DNA of 64,000 nt from Sinimarinibacterium sp. NLF-5-8 (GCF_010092425.1 NZ_CP048030.1:1-64000); one strand, 5' to 3'; shown: positions 9,176 to 18,477, counted from the stretch's first letter. The notes: generated by a model from the letters alone, not told the origin. Translations and numbers: made by a program.

Positions 9176-10093
9176 ATGCGAATTCGTAAAGCTGTTTTTC
9201 CAGTTGCCGGCATGGGGACGCGGTTTTTGCCGGCGACCAAGGCCAGCGCCAAAGAAATGCTGCCGGTCGTTGACAAGCCGTTGATCCAGTACGCAGTGCA
9301 GGAGGCCATCAATGCCGGTGCGCAGGAGCTGATCTTCATCACCGGCCGATCGAAAAATTCGATCATGGATCACTTTGACAAAGCCTATGAACTGGAAGCC
9401 GAGCTGGAAGCGCGCGGCAAGCAGAAACTGCTGGAAACGGTTCAGGACATCGTCCCCAGCGGCGTGACCTGCATCTTTATCCGGCAGAGTGAGGCGCTGG
9501 GGCTGGGGCATGCGGTGCTGTGTGCGTGGCCGGCGGTCGGTGATGAAGATTTTTATGTAATCCTGGCCGACGACCTGATTGATGGCCGCCTGCAACCGGC
9601 ACTGTCACAGATGCACCGCGTCTATCAGCAATACGGCACCAGCGTGCTGGCGGTTCAGCGTGTGCCCAAGGAAGAAACCGGCAGCTACGGCGTCGTTGAC
9701 GCGCAGCCGATCGGGCCAGGACTCAACGAAATCAAGCGGATCGTCGAAAAACCCAAACCCGAAGAAGCCCCGAGCAATCTGGCGGTGGTGGGTCGCTACA
9801 TCCTCACCCCGCGCATCTTCAAGCTGCTGGAGCGAACCCAGCGCGGTGCCGGTGGCGAGATCCAGCTGACCGATGCCATCAGTGCCATGCTCAACGAGCA
9901 GACGGTGCTGGCGTATGAGTTCGAGGGGACACGCTATGATTGCGGCTCCAAGCTCGGTTACTTGCGCGCCAATGTTGAATATGGTCTCAAGCACCCCGAT
10001 CTTGCCGATGAGTTCAAAGCCTATCTTACGAGCCTGACCGCAGGCTGGCATCATGGTGCAGAGCATGTCGGAACCATCGTAAAGAAAGGATGA
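9176..10093 (+). CDS. galU: UTP-glucose-1-phosphate uridylyltransferase GalU
   Basis: A 305-residue nucleotidyltransferase making UDP-glucose from UTP and glucose-1-phosphate for envelope polysaccharides and UDP-sugars. The N-terminal signature is FPVAGMGTRFLPATKASAKE followed by MLPVVDKPLIQYA. Further marks are VILADDLIDG and the Lys-containing IVEKPKPEEAP. I choose the ATG at 9176, preceded by AGGGAG; a TTG 27 bases upstream would add residues with no family match. It lies on its own between the hydratase and sucA. Confidence 0.96.
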   Translation: MRIRKAVFPVAGMGTRFLPATKASAKEMLPVVDKPLIQYAVQEAINAGAQELIFITGRSKNSIMDHFDKAYELEAELEARGKQKLLETVQDIVPSGVTCIFIRQSEALGLGHAVLCAWPAVGDEDFYVILADDLIDGRLQPALSQMHRVYQQYGTSVLAVQRVPKEETGSYGVVDAQPIGPGLNEIKRIVEKPKPEEAPSNLAVVGRYILTPRIFKLLERTQRGAGGEIQLTDAISAMLNEQTVLAYEFEGTRYDCGSKLGYLRANVEYGLKHPDLADEFKAYLTSLTAGWHHGAEHVGTIVKKG

Positions 10094-10104
10094 TGCACAG
10101 GCGC

Positions 10105-10123
10105 GCCGGAGCTGCACTCCGGC
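10105..10123 (+). terminator. Short GC-rich hairpin after galU
   Basis: A perfect 7-bp inverted repeat, GCCGGAG-CTGCA-CTCCGGC, lies 12 bases after the galU stop. It has no T-tract, so it may be a processing or stability hairpin rather than an intrinsic terminator. Confidence 0.4.
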
Positions 10124-10154
10124 TCGGCATAGCAGTTGCGATCAAGGTATGGAT

Positions 10155-13010
10155 ATGACGCAGAGCAAATATCAGAGCTTTATCGAATCTTCTTCGATCC
10201 AGGGCGCCAATGCCCCCTACGTTGAGGCATTTTACGAGCAGTTTTTGGATGATCCGGAGTCCGTCAGTCCCGACTGGCGCGCCTATTTCCGATTGATCCA
10301 GGATCAGAATGCACCGCGTGAAATTGCCCACAGCGAAGTCGTCGCCCGTTTCGAGCGACTCGCGCGCGAACCCCATCGCGTGGTGGCGGCCGAAGCCGGC
10401 TTTGATGCCCTTGCCGCCGAAAAACAAGGGGGTGTGCTGCGCCTGATCAACTACTACCGCATGCGCGGGCACCAGGTGGCCAGACTCGATCCACTGGGAC
10501 TGGCCACGGGCGCGCAGATCGCTGATCTGGATCCGGCCTTTCACGGCCTGGGGCCGGAAGACATGGAGACGGTGTTCAACACCGGCTCGCTTGCCGTTGA
10601 CCAGGATCGCCTGCCGCTCAAGGAGATCATCCGCATTCTCAAGAGCGTCTACACCGACACCATCGGTGCCGAGTACATGTACCTGACCGAAACCGAGCAG
10701 AAGCGTTGGATCCAGAAACGGCTGGAACCGATGGCGTTTCAGCCCAAGCTCTCGCCGACGCGCAAGCGCGAGGTGTTGCACCAGCTGGTGGCCGCCGAGG
10801 GGCTGGAGCGTTATCTGCATCGCAAATATGTGGGGCAAAAGCGCTTTTCCCTGGAGGGCGGTGATTCACTGATTCCGGCCATGGATGAAATCCTGCATGC
10901 CTGCGCGGCGCGCGATGTTGATGAAATCCTCATCGGCATGGCGCACCGTGGCCGTCTGAATGTGTTGATCAATATTCTCGGCAAGGCGCCCAAGGAACTG
11001 TTTGCCGAATTTGAAGGCAAGTATTCAGCCGAAGCGTTGCAGAAAGCGGGTGACGTGAAATACCACATGGGCTTTTCCACGGATGTGGAGGTCAGTGGCA
11101 AACGTCTGCATCTGGTGCTGGCCTTCAACCCTTCACACCTTGAGATCGTCAACCCCGTGGTCGAAGGCTCCGCCAAGGCGCGGCAGATCCTGCGCGGCGA
11201 TGACAGTGGGCAAAAAGTGGTGCCGGTGCTGATTCACGGTGATGCGGCGTTTGCCGGGCAGGGCGTGGTCATGGAAACCCTGCAACTGTCGGACTCGCAT
11301 GGTTATGGCACGGGCGGCACCATGCACATCATCGTCAATAACCAGATCGGTTTTACCACGCCCAACCCGATTGAAGCCGATCCCGGCGCAGAAGCGCGTA
11401 CGTCCCGCTATTGCACCGATCTGGCCAAGATGCTCGAAGCGCCGGTATTCCACGTCAACGGCGATGATCCCGAGGCTGTGGTGTTCGTCACCCGTCTGGC
11501 GATGGATTTTCGCAACGAATTCAACAAGGATGTCATCGTTGATATCTGCTGCTATCGTCGGCTCGGGCACAACGAGGCCGACGAACCCTCGGTAACTTCT
11601 CCGGTGATGTATGAAGCCATCAAGCATCATCCGACCACGCTTGATCTGTATACCCGCAAGCTTGAGGAACAGGGGGTTCTGACCAAGGCCGATGTCGAGA
11701 CCCTCAGCGATGCGTATCGCAAGGGACTGGATCAGGGCGAGAACACCGCGCGCGTGACCCTGGGGCTGGTTGGCAACAAGCACACCATCGACTGGCGCAA
11801 GTATCGTCAGGGCGAGCTGGACGGCAGCGTCGATACCACCGTGACGGCCGATGCCATCCGCACGCTCAACGACAAGCTGTTGAGCCTGCCCGAAGGCTTC
11901 ACCCTGCATCCACGGGTCAAAAAAATCTACGAGGATCGCGCCAAAATGGCGGCGGGCGAGCTGCCAATGGATTGGGGCTTTGCCGAAACCATGGCCTATG
12001 CCGCACTCATCGGTGAAGGTTTTGCGGTGCGTTTGTCAGGACAGGATGCGCGCCGGGGCACGTTTTTCCATCGTCATGTGACGGTGCATGATTACCACAA
12101 TGGTCATCGTCATACGCCACTGGAGCGTCTGGCCGCCGACAAGTCGCGCTTTGATGTCAACGATAGCTTGCTGTCAGAAGCCGGCGTGCTGGGTTTTGAA
12201 TATGGGTACTCCACCACGCTGCCCGACTCGCTGGTGATCTGGGAGGCTCAGTTTGGCGACTTTGCCAATGGTGCCCAGGTCTTGTTCGATCAGTTCATTT
12301 CCAGTGGCTATGCCAAATGGGGTCGCTTGTGCGGCCTGGTCTGCTTTTTGCCGCATGGCTATGAAGGGCAGGGGCCGGAACATTCATCCGCGCGACTGGA
12401 GCGCTATCTGCAACTGTGTGCCGAGAACAACCAGCAGGTCTGCGTGCCATCGACACCGGCACAAATGTTCCACATGCTGCGCCGTCAGATGAAATGGGCA
12501 CTGCGTCTGCCGCTGATCGTGATGACGCCCAAGTCGCTGTTGCGTCATCCGTTGTCGGTGTCGCCGCTGGAGGATCTGATCAAAGGGCGCTTCCAGCCAA
12601 TCATCCCTGAAGTGGATGCGCTCGACGCCGCCCGGGTCACCCGCATCGTGTTCTGTTCCGGCAAGGTCTACTTCGATCTATATCAGGCGCGCGAAAAGCA
12701 GGCGCTGGACCATGTTGCGCTGGTTCGGATCGAGCAGCTCTACCCGTTTCCGCGCGAGGAATACGAGGCCGTTCTTGCCCAGTACCCGAATGCCAGTGAA
12801 ATCGTGTGGACCCAGGAAGAGCCGGAAAACCAGGGCGCCTGGTACCAGATCAAGCATCGCCTGCAAGCCTATCTGCTGCCGCAGCACCGGATGCTCTACG
12901 CCACCCGCGCGGGTTCGGCCACCACGGCCGTGGGCTATCTCAAGGTTCACCAGATGCAGCAGGAAGAAGTCATCAATGCCGCCCTCACCGGCGGCACCCC
13001 GACGGCGTGA
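10155..13010 (+). CDS. sucA: 2-oxoglutarate dehydrogenase E1 component SucA
   Basis: About 951 residues, normal for SucA. This thiamine-diphosphate enzyme decarboxylates 2-oxoglutarate and transfers succinyl to the E2 lipoyl group in the TCA cycle. The N-terminal E2-interaction peptide (YVEAFYEQFLDDPESVSPDW) is present. Others are the SRAHRGRLNVL-like HRGRLNVLINILGKAPKE, FNPSHLEIVNPVVEGSA and the ThDP-binding GDAAFAGQGVVMETL, plus PHGYEGQGPEHSSARLER. The ATG at 10155 has AAGG at a 7-base spacing; the in-frame ATG at 10149 sits too close to it. sucB follows after 59 bases. Confidence 0.97.
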   Translation: MTQSKYQSFIESSSIQGANAPYVEAFYEQFLDDPESVSPDWRAYFRLIQDQNAPREIAHSEVVARFERLAREPHRVVAAEAGFDALAAEKQGGVLRLINYYRMRGHQVARLDPLGLATGAQIADLDPAFHGLGPEDMETVFNTGSLAVDQDRLPLKEIIRILKSVYTDTIGAEYMYLTETEQKRWIQKRLEPMAFQPKLSPTRKREVLHQLVAAEGLERYLHRKYVGQKRFSLEGGDSLIPAMDEILHACAARDVDEILIGMAHRGRLNVLINILGKAPKELFAEFEGKYSAEALQKAGDVKYHMGFSTDVEVSGKRLHLVLAFNPSHLEIVNPVVEGSAKARQILRGDDSGQKVVPVLIHGDAAFAGQGVVMETLQLSDSHGYGTGGTMHIIVNNQIGFTTPNPIEADPGAEARTSRYCTDLAKMLEAPVFHVNGDDPEAVVFVTRLAMDFRNEFNKDVIVDICCYRRLGHNEADEPSVTSPVMYEAIKHHPTTLDLYTRKLEEQGVLTKADVETLSDAYRKGLDQGENTARVTLGLVGNKHTIDWRKYRQGELDGSVDTTVTADAIRTLNDKLLSLPEGFTLHPRVKKIYEDRAKMAAGELPMDWGFAETMAYAALIGEGFAVRLSGQDARRGTFFHRHVTVHDYHNGHRHTPLERLAADKSRFDVNDSLLSEAGVLGFEYGYSTTLPDSLVIWEAQFGDFANGAQVLFDQFISSGYAKWGRLCGLVCFLPHGYEGQGPEHSSARLERYLQLCAENNQQVCVPSTPAQMFHMLRRQMKWALRLPLIVMTPKSLLRHPLSVSPLEDLIKGRFQPIIPEVDALDAARVTRIVFCSGKVYFDLYQAREKQALDHVALVRIEQLYPFPREEYEAVLAQYPNASEIVWTQEEPENQGAWYQIKHRLQAYLLPQHRMLYATRAGSATTAVGYLKVHQMQQEEVINAALTGGTPTA

Positions 13011-13069
13011 GGCACGCCGCGCCGTTTTCCCTTTTTATTTTTTGAACAACGCATCAATACGGAGTACGC

Positions 13070-14281
13070 ATGGCCATTGAAATCAAAGTGCCCAACCTGC
13101 CGGAATCGGTGTCATCGGCAACCATTGCGGCCTGGCACGTCAAGCCAGGCGAAGCGGTGCAGCGCGATCAGAACCTGCTTGACCTGGAAACCGACAAGGT
13201 CATGCTCGAAGTGCCTGCCCTCGATGATGGGGTGATCACCGAGATCCGCATCCAGGCCGGCGATACGGTTCACTCCGGCGATATTCTCGGCATCCTCGAA
13301 GTCGGTGGCGCCGCTGCCGCAGCGCCACAGGCCGCCGCAGCGCCTGCGGCCGAGGCCAGTGCCGCGCCTGCTGCCGCCGACAACGATGCTCAGGGGCCCG
13401 CCGTGCGCAAGCTGCTTTCAGAGCTGGGCTTGTCTGCCGCACAGATCAGCGGCACCGGCAAAGGGGGCCGCCTCACCGTTGAGGATGTCAAAGCCCATGC
13501 CGCCAACGCCCGCAAGCCTGCTCCGGCGGCTGCGCCTGCCAAAGCCGCAGCGCCGGCGCCGGCACCCCGACTGCCAGGTGCGCGCGAAGAACAGCGCGTG
13601 CCGATGACGCGCATCCGCGCGCGCATTGCCGAACGTCTGCTCGAAGCCAAAAACACCACCGCCATGCTGACCACCTTCAACGAGGTGGATCTCAAAGCCG
13701 TATCCGAGCTGCGCGCGCGCTACAAGGCCGAGTTTGAAAAGGCGCATGGCACCAAGCTGGGCTTCATGAGCTTTTTTGTGCGCGCGACGGTCGAAGCCCT
13801 GAAAAAATACCCCGTACTCAATGCCTCGGTAGACGGCAGCGACATCATCTACCACGGCTATTACGACATCGGCATCGCGGTTTCTTCCGAACGTGGCCTG
13901 GTGGTGCCGATCCTGCGCGATGCCGACCAGCTGTCGCTGGCCGGGATCGAAAAAGGCATTGCCGACTTTGGCGCGCGCGCCAAAGCCAACAAACTGACGA
14001 TGGATGATCTCACCGGCGGCACGTTCTCCATCACCAACGGCGGCGTGTTCGGCTCGATGATGTCCACGCCGATCATCAATCCACCGCAATCCGCCATCCT
14101 CGGCATGCACGGCATTACCGAACGTCCGGTGGTGGTCAACGGCCAGATTGAAATCCGTCCGATGATGTACCTGGCGCTGTCTTACGACCACCGCATCATC
14201 GACGGCAAAGAAGCCGTCCTTGGCCTGCGCACCATCAAGGAATGCCTCGAAGACCCGGCCAAACTGCTGCTGCAACTCTGA
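13070..14281 (+). CDS. sucB: Dihydrolipoamide succinyltransferase (2-oxoglutarate dehydrogenase E2) SucB
   Basis: A 403-residue E2 protein. It has one N-terminal lipoyl domain with the lipoyl Lys in [13 protein letters not shown] near residue 43 and an Ala/Pro-rich linker (about 80-108). The peripheral subunit-binding domain is [20 protein letters not shown], a second Ala/Pro linker follows, and the catalytic core ends in [13 protein letters not shown] with the active-site His and Asp. It passes succinyl from the lipoyl arm to CoA. The start has GGAG upstream. The E3 gene (lpd) that often follows is absent; a terminator closes the unit. Confidence 0.97.
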   Translation: MAIEIKVPNLPESVSSATIAAWHVKPGEAVQRDQNLLDLETDKVMLEVPALDDGVITEIRIQAGDTVHSGDILGILEVGGAAAAAPQAAAAPAAEASAAPAAADNDAQGPAVRKLLSELGLSAAQISGTGKGGRLTVEDVKAHAANARKPAPAAAPAKAAAPAPAPRLPGAREEQRVPMTRIRARIAERLLEAKNTTAMLTTFNEVDLKAVSELRARYKAEFEKAHGTKLGFMSFFVRATVEALKKYPVLNASVDGSDIIYHGYYDIGIAVSSERGLVVPILRDADQLSLAGIEKGIADFGARAKANKLTMDDLTGGTFSITNGGVFGSMMSTPIINPPQSAILGMHGITERPVVVNGQIEIRPMMYLALSYDHRIIDGKEAVLGLRTIKECLEDPAKLLLQL

Positions 14282-14307
14282 TCAGAGTGATCCAGCTAAA
14301 GCCGCAC

Positions 14308-14343
14308 ACACAATGCCCTCGTCAAACGAGGGCATTGTGTTTT
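14308..14343 (+). terminator. Intrinsic terminator after sucB
   Basis: A perfect 14-bp stem (ACACAATGCCCTCG / CGAGGGCATTGTGT) with a TCAAA loop, followed by TTTT, starts 27 bases after the sucB stop. Confidence 0.85.
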
Positions 14344-14412
14344 AGCGGACTGACCTTTCCTTCAAGCTGACGCCGTCTCGAGGCGCGGTTTCATTCGGAT
14401 GTGAGGCTGTTC

Positions 14413-14670
14413 ATGGAAATTCCTGTAGCGGTAATCATTGCAATCTGTGCGCTGGTTTTTGTGCTCCTCACTTTTGGATTCACTCGAAACACAAAAGAAC
14501 ATCGCCTTGTCATTCAGCTTCCCAAGCCAGACGCGAAAGTTATTGAGTTGATTGATCAACGCAGGAAATTGGAGGCTGTGAAGTTGTACCGACAGATGAC
14601 CGCGACCAGCTTGCTGGAGGCCAAACGGGTTGTTGACCACTATGCACTGATTCGCGGATCAGCAGCCTGA
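14413..14670 (+). CDS. Small membrane protein with ribosomal L7/L12 C-terminal-like motif
   Basis: An 85-residue ORF. An N-terminal membrane helix (VAVIIAICALVFVLLTFGF, about residues 5-23) is followed by a short cytosolic part. The segment KLEAVKLYRQMTATSLLEAK, then RVVD, closely follows the L7/L12 C-terminal pattern (K-x-x-AIK-x-x-R-x-x-T-x-x-x-L-x-EAK-x-x-V). In L7/L12 this helix-turn region contacts translation factors. Such fused small proteins occur in bacteria, but I know of no defined function. ATG at 14413 is preceded by GTGAGG. It stands alone between the sucB terminator and a decayed csaA. Confidence 0.65.
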   Translation: MEIPVAVIIAICALVFVLLTFGFTRNTKEHRLVIQLPKPDAKVIELIDQRRKLEAVKLYRQMTATSLLEAKRVVDHYALIRGSAA

Positions 14671-14737
14671 CAGTTGACGCAGGCCGACGCCGGTTCTTGG
14701 TGTGGTTTAATTTAGAGCCTGGCCGGTGAGAGTATCT

Positions 14738-14918
14738 ATGGAACGCATATCATTTGATGATTTTCTGAAAGTAGAGTTGCGTGTCGGGCGCATCGTCAAT
14801 GCATCTGTATTCAAAGAGGCGCGAAAACCTGCTTACGTCTTGCATGCATAATGAGTGTGATCAGGTTGTTCTTTGTGTGCCAGACAAGTCTGTTCCGCTC
14901 GGAACCAGATTGTTGTAG
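14738..14918 (+). pseudogene. csaA: Remnant of a csaA-type tRNA-binding protein gene with internal deletion
   Basis: From ATG 14738 the reading frame gives 37 codons, MERISFDDFLKVELRVGRIV then NASVFKEARKPAYV, and stops at TAA 14849-14851. This is the N-terminus of the CsaA/MetG C-terminal tRNA-binding OB fold. In another frame from 14856 the sequence CDQVVLCVPDKSVPLGTRLL ends at TAG 14916-14918, matching the C-terminus of the same family. The family is about 110 residues, so roughly 50 internal codons are gone. The 246 bases from 14919 to 15164, before pcnB, show no gene or clear structure beyond a presumed pcnB promoter. Confidence 0.8.
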
Positions 14919-15164
14919 CAAGCAGTTTGCCTGTCGGGCTGTGTTTCGCCCTCGGCGATTTGCAGTTATCCTTGTCGGCTTGAAGTTTGGGCGTTTGTCT
15001 GGGAACACGGGTGGTTGCAGGCCGTTGTTCGTTAAAGCGTTTTGAGTTTGATTGAGCGCCGCCGTGCCGCATCCGTATATGCGTCAAGTGCCTGAGTGTG
15101 CATCACCATACAAAAATAATCGGCGCAGTTTTTGCGTTTTGACGGTGTTACGTTTTTATAAATT

Positions 15165-16568
15165 ATGAATTGGTTGAAATCGTTGATGCCGCGCCGCCGC
15201 GCGGGTAAATCTGCTGTTGCAGCGGCAAAACCGGCATTGGTACGGGTGGCGCGCGAGGATCATCCGATCTCACGCAGTCAGCTCACCAAGGGCACGCTCA
15301 ATACCTTGTACGGCCTGAAAGACGCCGGTTATCAGGCGTATGTGGTCGGTGGCGGGGTGCGGGATCTGCTGGCGGGCAAGGCGCCCAAGGACTTTGACAT
15401 TGCCACCGACGCGCGTCCTGAACAGGTGCGCAAGATTTTTCGCTCGTGCCGCACGATCGGGCGGCGCTTTGTCATCTGTCATGTGCGCTGGGGGCGGGAG
15501 GTTTCGGAAGTCACCACTTTTCGCGGCGCGCTGACGGCAGCCAATGCGCGCGATGACACGGGCCGTATTCTGGATGACAACGATTACGGTACGCTGGAAT
15601 CGGATGCGTTTCGCCGTGATTTCACCGTCAACGCCTTGTATTACGACATCCGTGATTTTGCGATTGTTGATTACGTGGGCGGTTTGGCCGATATGCGCGC
15701 GCAGGTGATTCGCTTGATTGGCGACCCTGAAACCCGCTACCGCGAAGACCCAGTGCGGATGCTGCGCGCGGTGCGCATTGCCAACAAATTACGCTTTGAG
15801 ATTGAGTCGGCCACCGCAGCGGCGATTGCGCCGCTGGCGCATTTGCTGCGCGAGATTCCGCCCGCGCGCTTGTTTGATGAGGTGATCAAGCTGCTGCAAT
15901 CGGTGGATGGCGTGGCCAATTTGCAGGGCTTGCACGATTACGGCCTGCTCAAACATTTATTGCCGGGCGTGGATGCCGCTTTTCGGGATGCGCAGGCGCT
16001 GGCGTTCATCAATCGCGCGCTGGCCAATACGGCGGAGCGCATTGGCAATGAGCAGTCGGTGAATCCGGCGTTTTTGTATGCAGCGCTGCTGTGGCCGGCG
16101 GTGCAAAAAACGTTTGCGCAGCTGGTGGCCGATGAGCTGCATCCGAATGTGGCGATTCATCAGGCTGCCGATGTGGTTTTGGCCAAGGTGCAGCCGCATG
16201 TGGTGATCCCCAAGCGTTTTTCGGTGCAGATGCGCGAGATCTGGATGCTGCAACTGCGCCTGGAGCAAATGCCGCGAACCGCGCGCGCGCGCCGGGTTTT
16301 GAGCCATCCGCGGTTTCGTGCGGCGTATGACTTTTTGCTGCTGCGAGTCGCCATTGGCGAGTTGCCGCAGGCTTTGGGCAATGCCTGGACGCGCGCGCAC
16401 CATCAGCATGTGGCCACAGTGGATGTGTCCGGCGATGGGGTTGAAACCGATGACGCGGCGGATGATTTTCCGGCTGAATCGGTTGATGAAGTCACGAGCG
16501 CGCCGCGCAAGCGTCGTCGTCGTGGCGGGCGCAATCGGCGTCGTTCGGCACCGCCTGCGGCTGAATAA
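15165..16568 (+). CDS. pcnB: Poly(A) polymerase I PcnB
   Basis: A 467-residue nucleotidyltransferase that adds 3' poly(A) tails to RNA, marking it for decay. The polymerase beta-like core reads AYVVGGGVRDLLAGKAPKDF with the catalytic DFD. It is followed by FRSCRTIGRRFVICHV, the FRR-type residues that set PcnB apart from CCA-adding enzymes. A strongly basic tail (APRKRRRRGGRNRRRS) closes the protein, as is common in PcnB for RNA contact. folK follows after 8 bases, the usual pcnB-folK pair. Confidence 0.95.
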   Translation: MNWLKSLMPRRRAGKSAVAAAKPALVRVAREDHPISRSQLTKGTLNTLYGLKDAGYQAYVVGGGVRDLLAGKAPKDFDIATDARPEQVRKIFRSCRTIGRRFVICHVRWGREVSEVTTFRGALTAANARDDTGRILDDNDYGTLESDAFRRDFTVNALYYDIRDFAIVDYVGGLADMRAQVIRLIGDPETRYREDPVRMLRAVRIANKLRFEIESATAAAIAPLAHLLREIPPARLFDEVIKLLQSVDGVANLQGLHDYGLLKHLLPGVDAAFRDAQALAFINRALANTAERIGNEQSVNPAFLYAALLWPAVQKTFAQLVADELHPNVAIHQAADVVLAKVQPHVVIPKRFSVQMREIWMLQLRLEQMPRTARARRVLSHPRFRAAYDFLLLRVAIGELPQALGNAWTRAHHQHVATVDVSGDGVETDDAADDFPAESVDEVTSAPRKRRRRGGRNRRRSAPPAAE

Positions 16569-16576
16569 AGCGCGCG

Positions 16577-17098
16577 ATGTTCACGGCCTATATCGGACTG
16601 GGTGCCAATCTGGGCGATCCGCCACAGCAGTTACAGCGCGCGCTGACGTTGCTGGCAACGGTGTGTGAGGTGCAGGCGGTTTCGCCGGTTTACCGCAGCG
16701 CGCCGATGGGCCCCGCCGATCAACCCGATTACGCCAATGCGGTGTGCGTGCTCAAAACCGCGCGCGCGCCTGAGGATTTAATGCGCGCGCTGCTGGGTAT
16801 TGAGCAGCAAATGGGGCGGGTGCGCGCGTTGCACTGGGGGCCGCGCCTGATTGATCTGGATTTGCTGCATGTGGACGGCCAGCGCTGCCAAAGCGCGCTG
16901 TTAACGCTGCCGCATCCGGGCATTGCCCAACGCAATTTTGTGTTGCAACCCTTGCTGGACTTGGCCCCCAACCTGCTGATTGAGGGCGTTGGCGATCTGC
17001 GCGCGGCGTTGGCGCGCGTGGGCACGGCGGGTTTGCAGCGCTGGGACGATCAAGGCGCGCGCGCGTCGTCGCCGGATTCAATTACATGGCCGACATAG
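16577..17098 (+). CDS. folK: 2-amino-4-hydroxy-6-hydroxymethyldihydropteridine pyrophosphokinase FolK
   Basis: A 173-residue HPPK, transferring pyrophosphate from ATP to the pterin in folate synthesis. Visible motifs are YIGLGANLGDPPQQL at the N-terminus, SPVYRSAPMGPADQPDYAN, the Mg-binding WGPRLIDLDLLHVDG, and LPHPGIAQRNFVLQPLLDLA. Its last 49 bases overlap the end of the convergent HTH-citrate synthase gene on the other strand, so both C-termini are encoded by the same DNA. It follows pcnB closely and is probably co-transcribed. Confidence 0.95.
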   Translation: MFTAYIGLGANLGDPPQQLQRALTLLATVCEVQAVSPVYRSAPMGPADQPDYANAVCVLKTARAPEDLMRALLGIEQQMGRVRALHWGPRLIDLDLLHVDGQRCQSALLTLPHPGIAQRNFVLQPLLDLAPNLLIEGVGDLRAALARVGTAGLQRWDDQGARASSPDSITWPT

Positions 17099-18312
17099 CT
17101 GGCGCGCGGGCGGATCAAGCCGCCATCGGCTTGTTGTTCCAGCGCATGCGCAATCCAGCCCACAACGCGCCCGGCGGCAAATAAAATCAAGCTGGCGTCA
17201 GCCCCCAGTTCAAACGCATGGGCGAGCGCGGCCAGCGCAAAGTCGGTGCTCGGCGCCTGGCCGGTGGCTTCAAAGGCGGCGTCCATTAAGGTTTGAATGG
17301 CTTTGAAGCGCGCGGGGCGCGGGCGGCATTGCTGAATGCGTTTGAGCAACAAGCGCGCGCGCGGATCGCCCTGCGGATACAGCGGATGGCCGAACGTTGG
17401 CAGGGTTTCGCCGCGTTGCAGGCAGGCCAGGATGTAGCGCGGCGCCGATTCAGCGCGCAATGCCTCATCAATAAACGCATAAGCCTGTGCCGTGGCGCCG
17501 CCGTGCGCGGGGCCGGACAGGGCGGCCAGTCCGGCGCTGACCGCGCCATGCAGGCTGCCGCCGGTGGAGGCGACCACGCGCGCGGCAAAGGCGCTGGCGT
17601 TGAGCTCGTGATCGGCGCACAGCAGCAAGGCGGTGCGAATCAGCTCGGCGGCGTCGGCATCATCCGGTCGCCACGCTTGTGCAAACACTTGATGGGCGGG
17701 GCGATCATCGGCCGCCGTACCCGCCAGCAGTGCGGTGGTCTGGCGCAGCAATTGAGCGGCGCTTTGGCGGCGGCGCAGCGGATCGGGTGACCAGTCGCGC
17801 ACCGAGCTGGCGGCCAGCAAGGGCAGGGCGGCGGCGGTGCGATCCAGTGCGGGCAGGGTGGTTTCGCGCATCAGCGCGCGCACCACGCTGGGCCACGCCG
17901 GTGGCGGCGGCTGGCTGAACGGGTTGTTTTCACCGCAATCCCACAGCAGGCGAGCGGTGTCTTCCAGGCTGGCACCACTGGCCACCAGCTGGCTGACCGC
18001 GCGCCCTCGGTAGTAATGCCCTTCGGGGCGGATCAGCGAGACGCGTGTTTCCAGCACCGGCAAGCCCCAGGCGAGGCTGCTGGCGGCGCCTTGGGCAGCG
18101 CCGCGACCGGCATCTTTGCGTTCGATCAGGCGCTCAATGTCTTGCAGGCGGTAGAGGCGGTGGCGGCTGTCACCACTGCTGCGCGAATGCACCAGGCCAC
18201 GGCTGACATAGGCATACAGCGTGGACAGGCTCACGCCGAGGCGCTGGGCGGCATCGCGCGCGTTGATGTAGTCGCTGGAGGCGGTGGCGGCAGTGGCTTT
18301 GCGGATGGGCAT
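17050..18312 (-). CDS. Helix-turn-helix regulator fused to a citrate/methylcitrate synthase-like domain
   Basis: About 420 residues. The N-terminus (residues 1-60) is a MerR-type winged helix with DYINARDAAQRLGVSLSTLY and RHRLYRLQDIERL. The rest is a citrate synthase fold with the catalytic residues apparently intact: ADHELNASAFAARV, SGPAHGGATAQAY, TFGHPLYPQGDPRAR, TDFALAAL for the Asp, and GRVVGWIAHALEQ. It is divergent from prpB across a palindromic region. I infer a regulator of the methylcitrate operon that senses acyl-CoA or oxaloacetate through the synthase domain; whether it also catalyses is open. The ATG at 18312 is chosen over a TTG at 18345 that lies inside the operator. Confidence 0.85.
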   Translation of the reverse strand: MPIRKATAATASSDYINARDAAQRLGVSLSTLYAYVSRGLVHSRSSGDSRHRLYRLQDIERLIERKDAGRGAAQGAASSLAWGLPVLETRVSLIRPEGHYYRGRAVSQLVASGASLEDTARLLWDCGENNPFSQPPPPAWPSVVRALMRETTLPALDRTAAALPLLAASSVRDWSPDPLRRRQSAAQLLRQTTALLAGTAADDRPAHQVFAQAWRPDDADAAELIRTALLLCADHELNASAFAARVVASTGGSLHGAVSAGLAALSGPAHGGATAQAYAFIDEALRAESAPRYILACLQRGETLPTFGHPLYPQGDPRARLLLKRIQQCRPRPARFKAIQTLMDAAFEATGQAPSTDFALAALAHAFELGADASLILFAAGRVVGWIAHALEQQADGGLIRPRASYVGHVIESGDDARAP

Positions 18313-18332
18313 GAGGGCGCGCGGTGGATAGG

Positions 18333-18360
18333 TTGATTGGATCAATCAAGATTGATCAAT
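18333..18360. promoter_or_regulatory. Palindromic operator between the HTH-citrate synthase gene and prpB
   Basis: Two adjoining palindromes lie here: TTGATTG-GAT-CAATCAA (18333-18349, perfect 7-bp arms) and ATTGATCAAT (18351-18360, perfect). The repeated core is ATTG(G)ATCAAT. The site starts 21 bases upstream of the regulator ATG and lies 118 bases upstream of prpB. A dimeric regulator controlling both directions is the natural reading, but binding is inferred. Confidence 0.65.
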
Positions 18361-18477
18361 ACACCCCATTCTGACACAGTAAGCATCCACAGGTAGAGAG
18401 GCGCGCGCGGTGCTGCCTGCTTTGCCACTCCACTTTTTGCGCCGTTGTGGCGTTTGTTTGTTTGGGAGATGAATCCA

